Shown: piece after piece, positions 23,576 through 34,730 of the stretch
How positions within the stretch are numbered: position 1 is the stretch's first letter
How the letters are laid out: every line of letters starts with the position of its first letter
Position numbers and translations under genes: made by a program
Assembly (NCBI GenBank): GCA_019022495.1
Contig: JAFEKR010000004.1
Location: 1,984,001 to 2,048,000 of the forward strand
Direction: 5' to 3'
Length of the DNA: 64,000 nt
Origin: Epichloe hybrida
Lineage: Eukaryota; Ascomycota; Sordariomycetes; Hypocreales; Clavicipitaceae
Notes under the pieces: model-generated
What the model was told of the DNA's origin: nothing
The model's database searches: none
What the model saw: only the letters and a program-made list of their open reading frames with translations

Positions 23576-24802
23576 TTATAGTTCCCAGACTGGAACCCCA
23601 AAATCCCGCTGCTGGGGCCAGTGCTCCGGCCTATAACAATCAATCATGTTAGCAAAGGTTAGCAACCGACACCCAGTGGACAACCGGCCAGACTCATCAA
23701 CGACCTCTTTACACCCATGCCTCAGGATTGCCTGGCGAGAAGGGGGCGCGGGGGGGGGGGGGGCACACAATGCGTAAACGTACCTCGTCAGCAACAACGT
23801 AGCCATTCTCCTCCTCCTCTCGGAAATATCCTCTGCGGCCGTCAACCGCAGCCAATCGCTCAGCCAGCTCCTCAAATCAGTCTCACTCTTCCCCATAACA
23901 TCAATGCCTCGCTCTGCACACGCAATGCGCAACTCCTCCGTCTCCAAGCCCATGGGACCACCATCCTCAATGAGATTCTTGTCATCGCCCTCCAGAAAAG
24001 CCATTCGTAGTCGCCCCTTGATCTGCCACATGCCCGGGGGCGTGAAGCCCAGACGATCCCACATCGTCCCTGACAAGTGCAAGCTCCTGAGGACGTGTTT
24101 CCTCGCAACGGCCCGAGTTATGCGAGGACTGAGCACCCCGTGGGGGAACTGCGTCTCGAGCTCATCAAAAGCCGTTCGCCGGCGCTGCTCGGCCTTGACC
24201 AGACCAGAGTACTGCTGCTTTGGTATGCGGCAGGTGAAAGGCACCACACCGTCAACATATATGACTGCCAGGGCGGTGAATTCCCCAATGACGAGGAGCA
24301 TGAGCCCAAAGAGCGGGAGACGGAGCATATCGTGTCGCACGCGCCAGAGGAGCACCCAATCGGCGCGGGAGAAGGTCTTGGGAACGTAATGCGGCTTCCA
24401 GATCGAGGGCCGGTCGTCTGCGGGTGTTTTTTCGAGCTTCTCCTTCAGTAAGCGTCGATTCGCTAGCACCGCTTTCAACCCATCTTTGTAGAATCGCAGG
24501 TACCCCTTTCCGAGCTGGAAGAGGTATTGGAATGTCGAATCGGATGTGCTTCGCTGGGGGACGTCGAGAAGCGGCGGTCGTGTCGAGGCTGGCGGGTTGA
24601 GGAGGGGGCTTTTCGTGACTCGGGTCTCACGATGGCTGCTGGGTGTGTTCCTGCTGCTGTGGGCTTGGCGTTGGTGCTGACTGATGAGGAACAAGGAAAT
24701 TGAACAAGGCCCGTGGGGTTGCAATTTCGACGTTGAGTGGTGGACAAGGACGCAGCTTGCGCGGGAGGGTGCGCAGCGCCGCCAGGGAATTTGCGCACTC
24801 AT
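23576..24802 (-). CDS. LETM1-like mitochondrial inner-membrane protein
   Basis: Two exons: 24802-23784 and 23630-23576, giving 357 aa. The 153-nt intron (GTACGT...TTATAG) was placed because it removes a low-complexity Pro run and joins LLLTR to PEHWPQQRDFG. The first 70 residues are Arg/Ser-rich without acidic residues before Glu59, as in a mitochondrial presequence. Then come GKGYLRFYKDGLK (98-110), one hydrophobic segment (about 161-190, MLRLPLFGLMLLVIGEFTAL) and a C-terminal domain whose LETEELRIACAERGIDVMGK resembles the LETM1 ribosome-binding fold. LETM1/Mdm38 proteins act in K+/H+ homeostasis and mitoribosome contact. This one is shorter than Mdm38, so it is a LETM1-like paralogue rather than a clear orthologue. 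Confidence 0.78.
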   Translation of the reverse strand: MSAQIPWRRCAPSRASCVLVHHSTSKLQPHGPCSISLFLISQHQRQAHSSRNTPSSHRETRVTKSPLLNPPASTRPPLLDVPQRSTSDSTFQYLFQLGKGYLRFYKDGLKAVLANRRLLKEKLEKTPADDRPSIWKPHYVPKTFSRADWVLLWRVRHDMLRLPLFGLMLLVIGEFTALAVIYVDGVVPFTCRIPKQQYSGLVKAEQRRRTAFDELETQFPHGVLSPRITRAVARKHVLRSLHLSGTMWDRLGFTPPGMWQIKGRLRMAFLEGDDKNLIEDGGPMGLETEELRIACAERGIDVMGKSETDLRSWLSDWLRLTAAEDISERRRRMATLLLTRYVYALCAPPPPAPPSRQAILRHGCKEVVDESGRLSTGCRLLTFANMIDCYRPEHWPQQRDFGVPVWEL

Positions 24803-25513
24803 GGCGCTTGACTTCCTTTTTTAAGAGTGCGCTTTATGTGAAGTGAGGTGGAAGTTGAAATTTGGGAGACGTCAGAGGCTGGGAGCTCCGATTTGGAGTT
24901 TCACGCTGGATCTGATTGGTTCGGTGTGGGGCATCAAATGGCTGGGAACGTGTCAACGAGTCATGGTGACATGCCAAATTGCTTGAAAACACTCTGCATG
25001 CGTGGACATATATCATCAATAGTACTCCGTATTACTTCAGTCAAATTCTATCTTGTTCGCACGTGCTCCGTGGCTTCGTATAGTTTGTTTGTGCATTTTT
25101 CAAGCCATCTCTGGGTCTAGCTCGTAGCTTTTAGTTAGTATGAGTGCCGAACATCAAATATAGCCATCTTACTCGGTTATCAATGAAAGAAAAGAAATTG
25201 AATTTCTTCGAGACTAGTCAATCTCAAGCCTATATCTTCATCTCCAGTCGACCAAGCTAGTATCTCATTCGAAGTGGTGAAATTCCCCTTACCCAGGCTG
25301 TCAACCTCTCCCAGACTACCTCATTTCGGTGACTAATAATGCCGAATTGCCGATTCTGGAAGCATACCCACCTTCGAGAAATCACGACATCGACCACCTT
25401 TGCTAGTTTGCCGTGGAACGAATTTTTCGGCATTTCTGAAATACCCATAGTTCGGATACCCATGGTTCATTGAGTCCAATTGATAGATTTGATTCATAAC
25501 GACCGAAGCAAAG
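24803..25513. other. Divergent intergenic region
   Basis: 710 bp between the LETM1-like and methionine sulfoxide reductase starts. It carries one GTACTCCGTA motif (25022-25031). I see no gene. Confidence 0.6.
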
Positions 25514-26349
25514 ATGGTGCGGAATGATTCACGGGCTCGCGAGTGCCGCTCGCCTTCTTAAAAAAAGAATTGCGGCTGACAAATGATAAGGTCCATGCGG
25601 ATGCGTCCAACTTCGCCGACGGCGTCACAAAGCATGATGCGTATGAGCAGGTGCTGATGCAGGCGGAGGGTTTGTATATAGACCAGCGCAACTGGGTGAG
25701 TAAACATCACGCGCGCTTCACACGTTGAAGAATACTGTATGTATTAATTCTGAGAGTAGGTTTGGTGAGCACAACAACTCCATGTGGCATGTGCTTATGA
25801 GACTCAATAATCTGACTCTGTTGACACAGCAACTTGGCCAATGCTGCATCTCTGCTTTGGCACGCATACAAATCATTACTGGCCCCAAGCAAGGAAGTCA
25901 ACTGGGCAGGTACGACACCTTCTATCTTCGAAAACGCGGCTTGTGAATGGGGTTGTCCCAAGATACGAATCTAATCGTCACCCAAATTGACTGACGTAGG
26001 TTTTTACGTTCTTGACCCATCATCTACAAAAGCACAACTCATATTGGGTCCATTCCAAGGCAAAGTTGCTTGTCAAACCATACAGTTCGGCAAAGGCGTC
26101 TGCGGAGCTGCTGCTGCCTCGCAAGAGACGCAGTTGGTTGCGGATGTGGACAAGTTTCCGGGTCACATTGCTTGTGACGGCGACAGCAAGAGCGAAATTG
26201 TAGTGCCAATTCTGGCAGAGAAAGACGGTGAGAAGAAGGTGGTGGCTATTATTGATGTAGATTGTGCCGTTGAGAATGGATTCGACGAGCTGGACAGGAA
26301 ATATCTGGAGGAGTTGGCGTCGTTGTTGGGCAAGAGCTGTGATTGGTAA
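25514..26349 (+). CDS. Free methionine-(R)-sulfoxide reductase (GAF-domain fRMsr)
   Basis: Proposed exons are 25514-25516 (ATG alone), 25591-25695, 25760-25764 (5 nt), 25830-25909 and 26000-26349, giving 180 aa. The family core is unmistakable: QRNWVCNLANAASLLWHAYK, NWAGFYVLD, LILGPFQGKVACQTIQFGKG, FPGHIACDGDSKSEIVVPI. The three cysteines of the family are at 89, 99 and 123, with the same 10- and 24-residue spacing as in yeast YKL069W. The enzyme reduces free L-methionine-R-sulfoxide with thioredoxin in the cytosol. No ATG exists in frame at the 5' end of the second coding segment, and an in-frame TGA sits just upstream, hence the ATG-only exon. The WVCN junction needs a 5-nt micro-exon. The core is very sure, the small exons less so. 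Confidence 0.85.
25760..25764 (+). other. Proposed 5-nt micro-exon of the fRMsr gene
   Basis: GTTTG is flanked by GTAG upstream and GTGAGC downstream. It sits between introns of 64 and 65 nt and is the only way I found to join TGG (Trp36) to AAC (Asn39) in frame; it restores the conserved Trp-Val-Cys-Asn. Confidence 0.7.
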
Positions 26350-27948
26350 AATAGGGGGGACTGGGCCTTTATGAACTAACGCATCGGAATAAAATTAGAA
26401 CAAACATTCCATAGGGACTTTCCAAATGGTGTGATACTACTATGGTTCTTTATCGCGGTCTTGTCTCGGCCTTGTGCAAGACACGAAAATGATATGATGT
26501 GTGCCTCATACATCCTTGGCACAGGATAATGACGCTATGAAATGACTTCTGAGAGGTCTTGTCTCAAAGCCTCGACTGACTCTGTTTTCCACCATGCCAA
26601 CCCCGGAAGACCCTGGAGTCGAGCACTGAGACAGCTGTTGTGGCCGTGGCGACGGGCAAAGGCATCTATCTTGTCTCAGGGGATCTCCAAATAGGCCTGT
26701 TAGTCACCGTTGCGACGATAGTTCATGTTTACCTCTGTCTTCCACACCTCGATGAGCACGCGGCGCGCCTCATTGGCCAACGACAGCCCAGCTCGCTTCT
26801 GTGTGCCGCGATTCGCGAAGGCGACGTCAGCAGCGACGCTAGCAACGCATCGAACACGCCAGCTTCGGGGCGCTGCAGCAACTTTGACGGGTCGATCGGA
26901 TCTCCTTTGCAGGTATCAAGGCCTCGGAAAAGACGTTGCTGGTGTGTTGCATGGTCTTGAATCATGCTTTAATGCCAGCTGGATTTGGGCATCGTCATTT
27001 TGGTTAGTGCTCTGCTTTGGCGATGGACGATTTACCCCTTGGCGTCGATATCTGTAGCGTTGAAGGGTTACTCCATGAAACAGAGTTATCGGTTGGCCAG
27101 GGGAGGGAGGGTCAGCAACTCTAATCTCACTTCGGCCCTGGATCTGGGATGATGGGTTGGGTGGGTGCTGGTGGAGAAGGAATTCGATTGACGCGGCGGG
27201 TGACGGAGATCGGGGCCAAGACAAGGTGGCACTTGTCTGGCGTTGAATGCATTGATGACATGATCGAAATCGAACTTTGAAATATGCACAGGCCACAGGC
27301 CATTTCCAGGGCCACGAGCCACTCATGGCGGCGCTTCATCTCACCAGCCACCTTGTTTTGACGGTCGCCCCGCCCGGCCAGCCTTCCTGCCTCTGTTTCT
27401 CCCTGTTCCAGGCGCTTGCAGGGGATCTGATCCACGACCCCAATCCCGGCGCAGCGCCGCATCCATTCTCCCAACCACTCGATCCACCCCTGGCACTTCT
27501 CCTCGCGCAACCCAAGCTCACTCAAACAGCTGATTATATGTATGCACAGCTTCCCACGACGAATCGCATTCCAGCCGGCAAAAAAACGTGACACCCTCTC
27601 TCCTCTGCTTCCCTGTCTTCTTCTTCTTCATTGTTTTCTGTGTGTGTCGAGCTCATTGTCCTCGCCGTTTTCGACACGATTCGGCTCATTCTTTTCATAT
27701 CTCTCATGATTTCAATGCGTTGCACGAGTGTTTAAACTTCGCCCTCACACTCTTACGCCCCCCGCCGTTCCCTTGGACTGATACCATACGCCACACGTCC
27801 TTGTAAACATAAAGAAAAGTGACGACAAATCATCATACAACTACGCCAACCGTGTTCACGCCAAAGCTCGCCTCAGCTCGCCTCAGCTTACTAAACAGAT
27901 CTTTCGGCCACGCCACTAGAGCGTGCGCGAAGCTCAGTGTCAGCATTC
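26350..27948. other. 1.6 kb intergenic region
   Basis: No recognisable gene on either strand. Frames such as 27127-27594 minus show no family features. The last 350 bp are C/T-rich, as expected of a fungal promoter and 5' leader for the C2-domain gene. Confidence 0.55.
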
Positions 27949-30733
27949 ATGACAGCCAAGTCAAAGACATTCGCCCTCAATGGTGGGCACACCGCGGGCA
28001 TCTTCGCCGACATGACAGTTGATGGGCCAGTCATTGGCACCTTGGTGGCTGTGGTTGACCGGGCGAAAAACCTGCCCAACAGAAAGACTATTGGAAAACA
28101 GGACCCGTATTGTGCGGCAAGATTGGGGAAGGAGGCCAAGAAGACGACGACTGACATTCGAGGAGGCCAAACGCCAAAATGGTAAGTCATCTATGCAACT
28201 TCATCGGTACAGCAGCAAATCACTGACGACATTGAAATGCGACAAATTGTTGACTAGATACAGGGACCAAGAACTTCGCTTTACGGTACACGATTCACCA
28301 GACTACTACCAACTCAAGATGTCCGTCTTTACCGACGACAAGAAGACCGACTTGATTGGAGAGGCTTGGATCGATTTGAAAGGCATAATTGTTGCTGGAG
28401 GCGGCCAAAATGATATGTGGCAGGGCCTGACGTGTCGGGGTAAATATGCTGGCGAGATCAGAGTAGAGATTACCTTCTACGACAGCAGGCCGCGGCCAGA
28501 AAGACCGGCTGCCAAGCAGAGGCAACAGGCTGTTACAGAACCAGATGCTGGTGCTTCGTTGAGGCAGAAAACACCCGTCAAGAGGCGTCCCCTGCCGTCA
28601 GATCCTGTGACGGGCGAGGCACCCACCACTCCTACTGCGGTTCCCACCCCTCAAGAGCAGCTTCGCACGCCTCGATCCCACGCTAAATCTGCATCGTACT
28701 CAGCATATATCCCAACTCAATCGCCGCTCCAGTCTGTAGAATACAGCACGCCTCCTCAGGGCGCCAGACCGCTGACGTCAAGGGATCCTTATACCCCATC
28801 ACCACATTCGGCTCATCGTCACGGCCATCGCGTAAGCGAGTCACATGGAACACCTTCGCGGGCTCAAGATGAACGCTATGGCGAAAGGAATCAGGCGTCT
28901 CCTTATGACCACCAGGAACCACGCGGCTCACAAGCTTCCTTTTCCGAATTTCATGAGTTGCCTGATGATAGGGGAATACCGTCTCCCTTTGACCATGAGG
29001 CACCCCCTCCACCCCCAGCACATCGTTCAAGACAAAGCAGCGCAGGCCCTGATGCAAATCACCACTATGAACACTATGAAATTTCTCCGCAAAAATCGCC
29101 GATGCCGATGCCGATGCGAAAGGACGTATTAAAGAGCGAGGCTCACAGGCACTCCATAACGTCGTACCCCGGTCAGCCCCTCTTCAAGGCATACGAACCA
29201 TCAATGTCGGCACCCATGCAAACTGCTTCCCGACATGATTCGCCTTCTACACAGAATTTTTCCCGTAGTCCTGGTTATAGCCCCAGCTACAGCCTTCACC
29301 TCAGGTCTATGCAGCCCACGGTTGAGGATGTTCCAGACTCACCAAGCGCATCGTACAGACAAGACGGTTCGCGCGTGGCAGCATGTCAGGATGAGCTAGG
29401 CTATTACCCCAACCCCGGGACATCCTCCCAAATCGTGAGCCGCTCTTCTGGTGCGTCCGGCCAGTACCATGCTGGCCATTCTTTACTTTACGATCCTCGG
29501 GAGCACCCCGACTATGCTGCCCTCACGTCGTCAGTTTCACCATTGTCTGCTACGGACTACTCGAATACGTCGTCACAGATTTCTCGAAATTCACAACCGA
29601 GCCACCACGTGCGCCCTAGCCGGCACAGTGAACCTGAGCTTTTCCGTTTTCATCAATCGCCAGGCTATGGACCGCCAGAAGTCCCACCATCATTGTCACC
29701 AGGTTTTGATGTGGCACTCTCTCAAGAGTATTCTGAAGGCTTTTACCACGATCGCTCGTATGACGAGCGGTATAGTGCTGCTCAACATGCGACTCCTACG
29801 CGTGGACGGCATCACAGTGAGGGACCCCCTTCCTACACCGATTCACCGTACACCTATACACCACAGTCTTGTGATGGACGATCTGTCGTGACGTATTCCA
29901 GCCGACCAGCTCAACAAGCGACGAGAGCCAGGAACTCCTCAAGCCCCACTCGCAACCCGCAGCACGCGATTCGCAGGAAATCCGTGAGCCCAGCGTCGCC
30001 ATCGGCTGAGAACAAGAGCTTGTCTGATACTCCATTCGGTCCAGACTCATATGATGCGTTCAACACCAGCATGACTTCACTTGAAGCAGCATCTACTCTG
30101 TCAGAGAAGATGGATCCCAATGCGAAAATCATAGGGCATGATGGTCGAGAAGTTGACCTCTCTGACTATTTGCCCATGGAGACGTGGGCCCCAGAGCCCG
30201 AGCCCAAGGGCAAAGCCAAGCAGGCATCACCGGAGCCTCGTGCCAGGCCATCACCTTCGGGGGCGCAGCCCATGCCGCGGAGCGGTCGGAGACCTCTTCG
30301 TATCAAGGTTCGTCCGGGTTCGATGCCCGCACTGCAACAATCTTCCGCACTGCCGAGTTATGGACAGGCAGATGACATTCGAACGCCTCCCCCCAGCGGT
30401 CGCAATCGTCTTCAAAAGAAGGCCCCCCGAGGATCCTCCGTTCATGGTGGTCATTCGGCGTCCATGTCGAGCCCATTGCTCCCGATCTCGCCGGAAAATT
30501 ATCAGGAGAGACTGGTCCAATACACTCCCACTCAGGGACGTAACAGAGGAAGCTCTTATGACTATCCCAACGAGAACTACGCACCACACTATGGCACAGG
30601 ACCACCGATTCCAGCCAAGGTGCCTCTAGCGATCATGAGTGGTGCCAATGGCGGCGTGGACTCGTCGCTTATGGAAGAGTTGCAGCGAATTGACATTGGT
30701 AATGGGCGGTCCAGACGTCGTGGAGGTTATTAA
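27949..30733 (+). CDS. C2-domain protein, Inn1/Fic1-like (cytokinesis ingression protein)
   Basis: Two exons: 27949-28181 and 28264-30733, giving 900 aa. One C2 domain sits at about residues 28-150 (IGTLVAVVDRAKNLPNRK, KQDPYCAARLGKEAKKT, ELRFTVHDSPDYYQLKMSVF, DLIGEAWIDLKGI, GEIRVEITFY). The remaining 750 residues are disordered, rich in Pro/Ser/His/Tyr, with many PxxP stretches (for example APPPPPAHRSRQ). This plan of an N-terminal C2 domain plus a proline-rich tail is that of yeast Inn1 and fission yeast Fic1, which link the actomyosin ring to septum synthesis through SH3 partners. The ATG at 27949 fits; a later ATG (28012) would remove 21 residues without touching the domain. Confidence 0.82.
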
Positions 30734-31482
30734 AAGGAAGTAGTATGAGTCGTCATGATTTGAGACGAGAAGTCTTGGTTTGTATACCACATTTACGGGT
30801 TTTTGGGGGGGAGGAGGGGCATGGCGTTTTTAGAGCACCCCAAGTATATAGACTGGGCACACATCAATCAGTCATGTAGGAATCGGATGAAATAGAACTA
30901 ATAAACAGGATTTCAAATGAAGTCTTGACCAACCAAGTGACTGTATTGAAAAAAAAAAAGAGGCGAGCGAAACCGACGACTTTGTACATTTGCTTATCAC
31001 GAGTCCAACACTGTCTATTATTGTCTTTCATAATGAAATCGTGCTAGACAGGTTTATCCAGCTGGGAAAGATTGGCAGTGCTACGTTTACCTGTACTATA
31101 ACAAGATGGCAACGTGCGCTGACCCGAAAGCGAAAGGCAAGGAGAGGAAAAATACACATGTACTCCGTACAAAGTTAGTATTGCACCTCACAATTGCTTA
31201 AGAAGCCTGCCAGCTGCTGCCAACTGCGCGCAGCACCTCACACTTTAGGGAAGTTGATCAGGTCCGGTGCCAGGATTCTGAGTGTGTACTCTGCGCTAAG
31301 CCTATTCTGGAAAGAGTGGATATGCCCCGCGGCACCTTTCCTTTCCTTTCCCTTCTGCTTGTCGAAAAGGGCAGGGGAAAAAAAAAAATCACAGCTGTGT
31401 GCAAGTTAAACCACCCATTTCAGGCCAGGTTCGCAAAAAGACGACAGAAGCACATCTTCAGCACGCAAAATTGAGAAGCACA
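30734..31482. other. Intergenic region upstream of UTP15
   Basis: 750 bp with one GTACTCCGTAC motif (31160-31170). The stretch before the UTP15 ATG is open in frame back to about 31399, but the ATG at 31483 is the natural start. I see no other gene. Confidence 0.6.
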
Positions 31483-33072
31483 ATGGCAGCGGCTCAGGTG
31501 GGACCCCTCCCACAAGTCAAGTTGCCTTCTGGCCCTTCGCCAGTCACGGCCGAGCAGCGATACTGGAAGACGTTCAAGAACCAGCTGCTCATCCCGTCGC
31601 CGACAAGCTACCCCGTCACCAACATCTCCCACAACAGCGACTCCTTCGTCGTAACGACAGGCACGCGAGTGCAAATTTACTCGAACCGCACACGGAAATT
31701 ACTCAAGACAATTACGCGCTTTGGCGATGTCGCTAGGAGCGGAGACATTCGCAGAGATGGCAAGGTCATCGTAGCGGGTGACGACACGGGTCGCATGCAA
31801 GTCTTTGATGTGAACTCTAGAGCGATTCTGAAGACGTGGATGGAGCACAAGCAGCCTGTTTGGACGACAAAGTTCTCGCCCACGGAGCTGACAACGCTGC
31901 TGAGCGCCAGTGATGATCGGACGGTCCGCCTGTGGGACTTGCCCAGCAATGAGCCGACGACGACGTTTGTGGGACACGGTGACTATGTGCGGTGTGCGGA
32001 CTTCATGCCGGGCACCATGTCGAACATGGTTGTGTCGGGGAGTTACGATTCCACGGTCAAGCTGTGGGATCCCAGGACAGGGAACAACTCTGCTGTCATG
32101 ACTTTCAAGCACGCTACGCCAATTGAGGATGTGCTTTCGATGCCGTCGGGCACGACAGTACTCGCGGCGGCAGGAAACTCCGTGAGCGTGTTGGATCTGG
32201 TTGCCGCGAGGCCGCTACACATGATTACCAACCACCAAAAGACGGTGACGTCTCTGAGCCTAGCGTCCAACGGTCAGCGCTTGGTAACGGGGGGTCTGGA
32301 AGGCCACGTCAAGGTGTTTGAGACGACGGGCTGGAACGTCGTCAACAGCGTCAAGTACCAGTCGCCCATCTTGTCGCTGCAAGTTATCTCTTGTGGCGAC
32401 GGGCCCGAAGCCAGCGATCGCCACTTGGCAGTTGGTATGCAGTCCGGCGTGCTGAGCATCAAGACCCGCCTCACCGGCGCGGGGGCCAGCCGCGAGCGAG
32501 AGCGAGAGAAGGAAATGTCTGCGCTTCTTGCGGGTACAATTGGCTCACATGACGCAAAGAAGTCGAAACGAAAGCGACGAATCGAAGCCGCCAGCCGCTT
32601 GGACCTCGTGGGCGAAGGGGCTGATGTGGTTATCGCCAACGAACCTCGTGTGTCGAGGAAAAAGGAACGACCCTGGCAGAAGGACCTGCGTCATGCCCGA
32701 TACAGCAGTGCCCTGGACCAGGTGCTGGATCGTACATCGCTCGAGTATTCGCCCATCAATGTGCTGACGCTGCTGCTGGCGTTGCGTCACCGAAGCGCGA
32801 TGCGTGATGCCCTCGAGCATAGAGACGAAGTCAGTGTTGAGCCGGTTCTTAAGTGGGTGTGCGCTCATATCTGCGACCCCCGGTACGTCAGCGTTTGCGT
32901 CGAGGTGGGAATGCATTTGCTCGACCTGTATGCCGAGTATGTGGGGGGCTCTGCCGAGTTGCGCGAGGGCTTCAGGACGCTGCATCGACGGGTGAAGAGT
33001 GAGGCTGAGAATGCCCAGGTTGCGTGTCAGACGAGGGGGATGCTGGAGAGCTTGGTGGTTGGTGCCATGTAA
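31483..33072 (+). CDS. UTP15: U3 snoRNP / t-UTP subunit Utp15
   Basis: Intronless, 529 aa from ATG 31483 (MAAAQVGPLPQVKLPSG). An N-terminal WD40 propeller covers about residues 25-330. Typical repeat cores are visible: FVVTTGTRVQIYSNRTRK, LSASDDRTVRLWDLPSNE, VVSGSYDSTVKLWDPRTG, LVTGGLEGHVKVFET. A basic linker with KKSKRKRR (nuclear/nucleolar signal) follows, then the Utp15 C-terminal helical domain (KDLRHARYSSALDQVLDR, SPINVLTLLLALRHRSAMRD, VLKWVCAHICDPRY). It acts in the nucleolus in the UTP-A subcomplex for 18S pre-rRNA processing and rDNA transcription. Length matches the family. Confidence 0.95.
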   Translation: MAAAQVGPLPQVKLPSGPSPVTAEQRYWKTFKNQLLIPSPTSYPVTNISHNSDSFVVTTGTRVQIYSNRTRKLLKTITRFGDVARSGDIRRDGKVIVAGDDTGRMQVFDVNSRAILKTWMEHKQPVWTTKFSPTELTTLLSASDDRTVRLWDLPSNEPTTTFVGHGDYVRCADFMPGTMSNMVVSGSYDSTVKLWDPRTGNNSAVMTFKHATPIEDVLSMPSGTTVLAAAGNSVSVLDLVAARPLHMITNHQKTVTSLSLASNGQRLVTGGLEGHVKVFETTGWNVVNSVKYQSPILSLQVISCGDGPEASDRHLAVGMQSGVLSIKTRLTGAGASREREREKEMSALLAGTIGSHDAKKSKRKRRIEAASRLDLVGEGADVVIANEPRVSRKKERPWQKDLRHARYSSALDQVLDRTSLEYSPINVLTLLLALRHRSAMRDALEHRDEVSVEPVLKWVCAHICDPRYVSVCVEVGMHLLDLYAEYVGGSAELREGFRTLHRRVKSEAENAQVACQTRGMLESLVVGAM

Positions 33073-33741
33073 ACCGGTGGATGGGTTAGATGGAGGGTGA
33101 AACAACGTGTACCTTTCTTTCTTTTTTTTTCTTTCTTCCTTGTCAGGATTTTCGCATTGCAGAGGCGTTCCGGACGGAAAACGGTTGTATCGATTCATGG
33201 CTTCACATGGAAGGGATGTGTTTGTGACTACCATGGTGGATGGTGGATGGTGGATGGTGGATGGTGGGTGCGTCGTGCGCTTGCGTTGCAATGCAAGTGA
33301 TTGTCCGGTCTGTTTGTATTAAGCTCAACTGCATGTCCCGGGTATTGTAAAAAAGCCGAACTTCTTATTTGTTTCCAGGTAGTTTGGGCATGATATGCTG
33401 ACAGTGTTGTGAACTCTATGACATTGTGCGTGTGAATGTGTGCCTGCCTTTGAAGGGAAGTTACAATTCAGTAGGTTAACGGCGCGGTACGTTGGGTATC
33501 CGATAATAACACCATGGATTCTGACAAATCGACCTGCTTGAAGTTCAACGACAAGTTCTTGACTTTTGACCTGTTTTTCCTTGGGTGCAGTGGTAATAAT
33601 AAATCGCGTAGCCCCGTAACCCCGTAACCCACCAAGCTCCGAGCTCCAACCTCCAACCCAACGTCAAGTCAAGTTCACGCCAACTTGCAACAGGCAAGCT
33701 TTCTCCCCACGACAAATGCCAACACCGCCACAACCACCACG
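33073..33741. other. Intergenic region between UTP15 and dynactin p25
   Basis: 669 bp with a GGATGGT minisatellite. I see no gene. Confidence 0.6.
33234..33268. repeat. 7-bp tandem repeat GGATGGT
   Basis: More than four copies of GGTGGAT/GGATGGT in the UTP15 3' region. Confidence 0.93.
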
Positions 33742-34411
33742 ATGTCTCGCCGCCCAGCAACAAAAGGCGACTACATAGAGACAGTAAGACCTGCTCCGCG
33801 CCAAACACCCCCCCCTTCCCTTCCTCCTCCTCGCGTCGCAGCTGATACATCTTCTCCCCCCCCAGGACACAGGCAACAAAGTCGCCCGCAAAGCCATCCT
33901 CGTCGGCACCCAAAACATCATGCTCGGCGGCAAGACCGTTATCCAGCCCGAAGTCATGATACGAGGGGACCTCGTCCGCACGGCGAATTCCTCGTCGTCG
34001 ACCCCTTCCTCGGCTGCCTCGACGACGGCCGTCGCGATAGGCCGCTACTGCTTCCTCTCGCGGGGCGTCCTGCTCCGTCCGCCGGGGCGGATGTACAAGG
34101 GCGCGTATACGTACATGCCGCTGCGGCTGGGGGACCACGTGTTCGTGGGGCAGGACTCGGTGGTGCAGGCCGCGACGGTGGGGAACCACGTTCAGATAGG
34201 GAAGGACTGCATGGTGAACGAGTTTGCTATCGTCAAGGACTACGTGAGGATCCTGGATGGCACGGTTGTGCCGTCGTTTATGGTGATTCCGAGCTTCTCG
34301 GTCGTGGCGGGGAGGCCGGCTCGTGTGGTGGGGGAGGTGGCGGAGGGGGAGCTCGAGGATTTTGAGTTGAGGGAGGCGTATAAGAGTGTTGGGAATAATC
34401 CTGCTGGGTGA
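33742..34411 (+). CDS. Dynactin subunit 5 (p25)
   Basis: Two exons: 33742-33783 and 33866-34411, giving 195 aa. The N-terminal SRRPATKGDYIETDTGNKVA leads into KAILVGTQNIMLGGKTVIQP and then the hexapeptide turns of a left-handed beta-helix (AIGRYCFLSRGVLLRPP, LGDHVFVGQDSVVQAATVGN, IGKDCMVNEFAIVKDY, VPSFMVIPSFSVVAGRPARVVG). This is the p25 subunit of the dynactin pointed-end complex (N. crassa ro-12 type), needed for dynein cargo binding to early endosomes. A Ser/Thr/Ala insert (SSSSTPSSAASTT) lies at the usual variable loop. A high-GC open frame of 226 aa overlaps it in another frame and is a shadow. Confidence 0.93.
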
Positions 34412-34730
34412 GATGGGGGTTGTGGGATGGGCATGATGGGCATGATGGGGGAGCAGGGGAAGATATGGCGTGTTGCTGTAGAGTTGTTTACGATGGGTGG
34501 AGAGGTTCATTGCTCGGTTCGTTGCGAGAGGAGTGAGCCTGTTGAAAGAGCATTGGGTTGCTGCGAAGTGGGTTGGACGACCCCTCGATATATGATACCC
34601 ACGTAATGATAGATTCTTACGAATAAGCGAGATCAGATGATGGCTGAGTACTGCCGCGTTGGCAACTTCCATCTGCAACTGTCTTTGTCTTTGACCCGAA
34701 GACTACGAGCCCACTTCTCCAAGGCCATTT
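34412..34730. other. Convergent 3' region
   Basis: 319 bp between the p25 and amine-oxidase stop codons, with a short GGGCATGAT near-repeat at 34425-34447. No gene. Confidence 0.6.

Noticed and set aside
33685..34365. 226-codon frame overlapping dynactin p25
   Set aside because: Alternate frame of the same GC-rich exon; the beta-helix motifs lie in the p25 frame.
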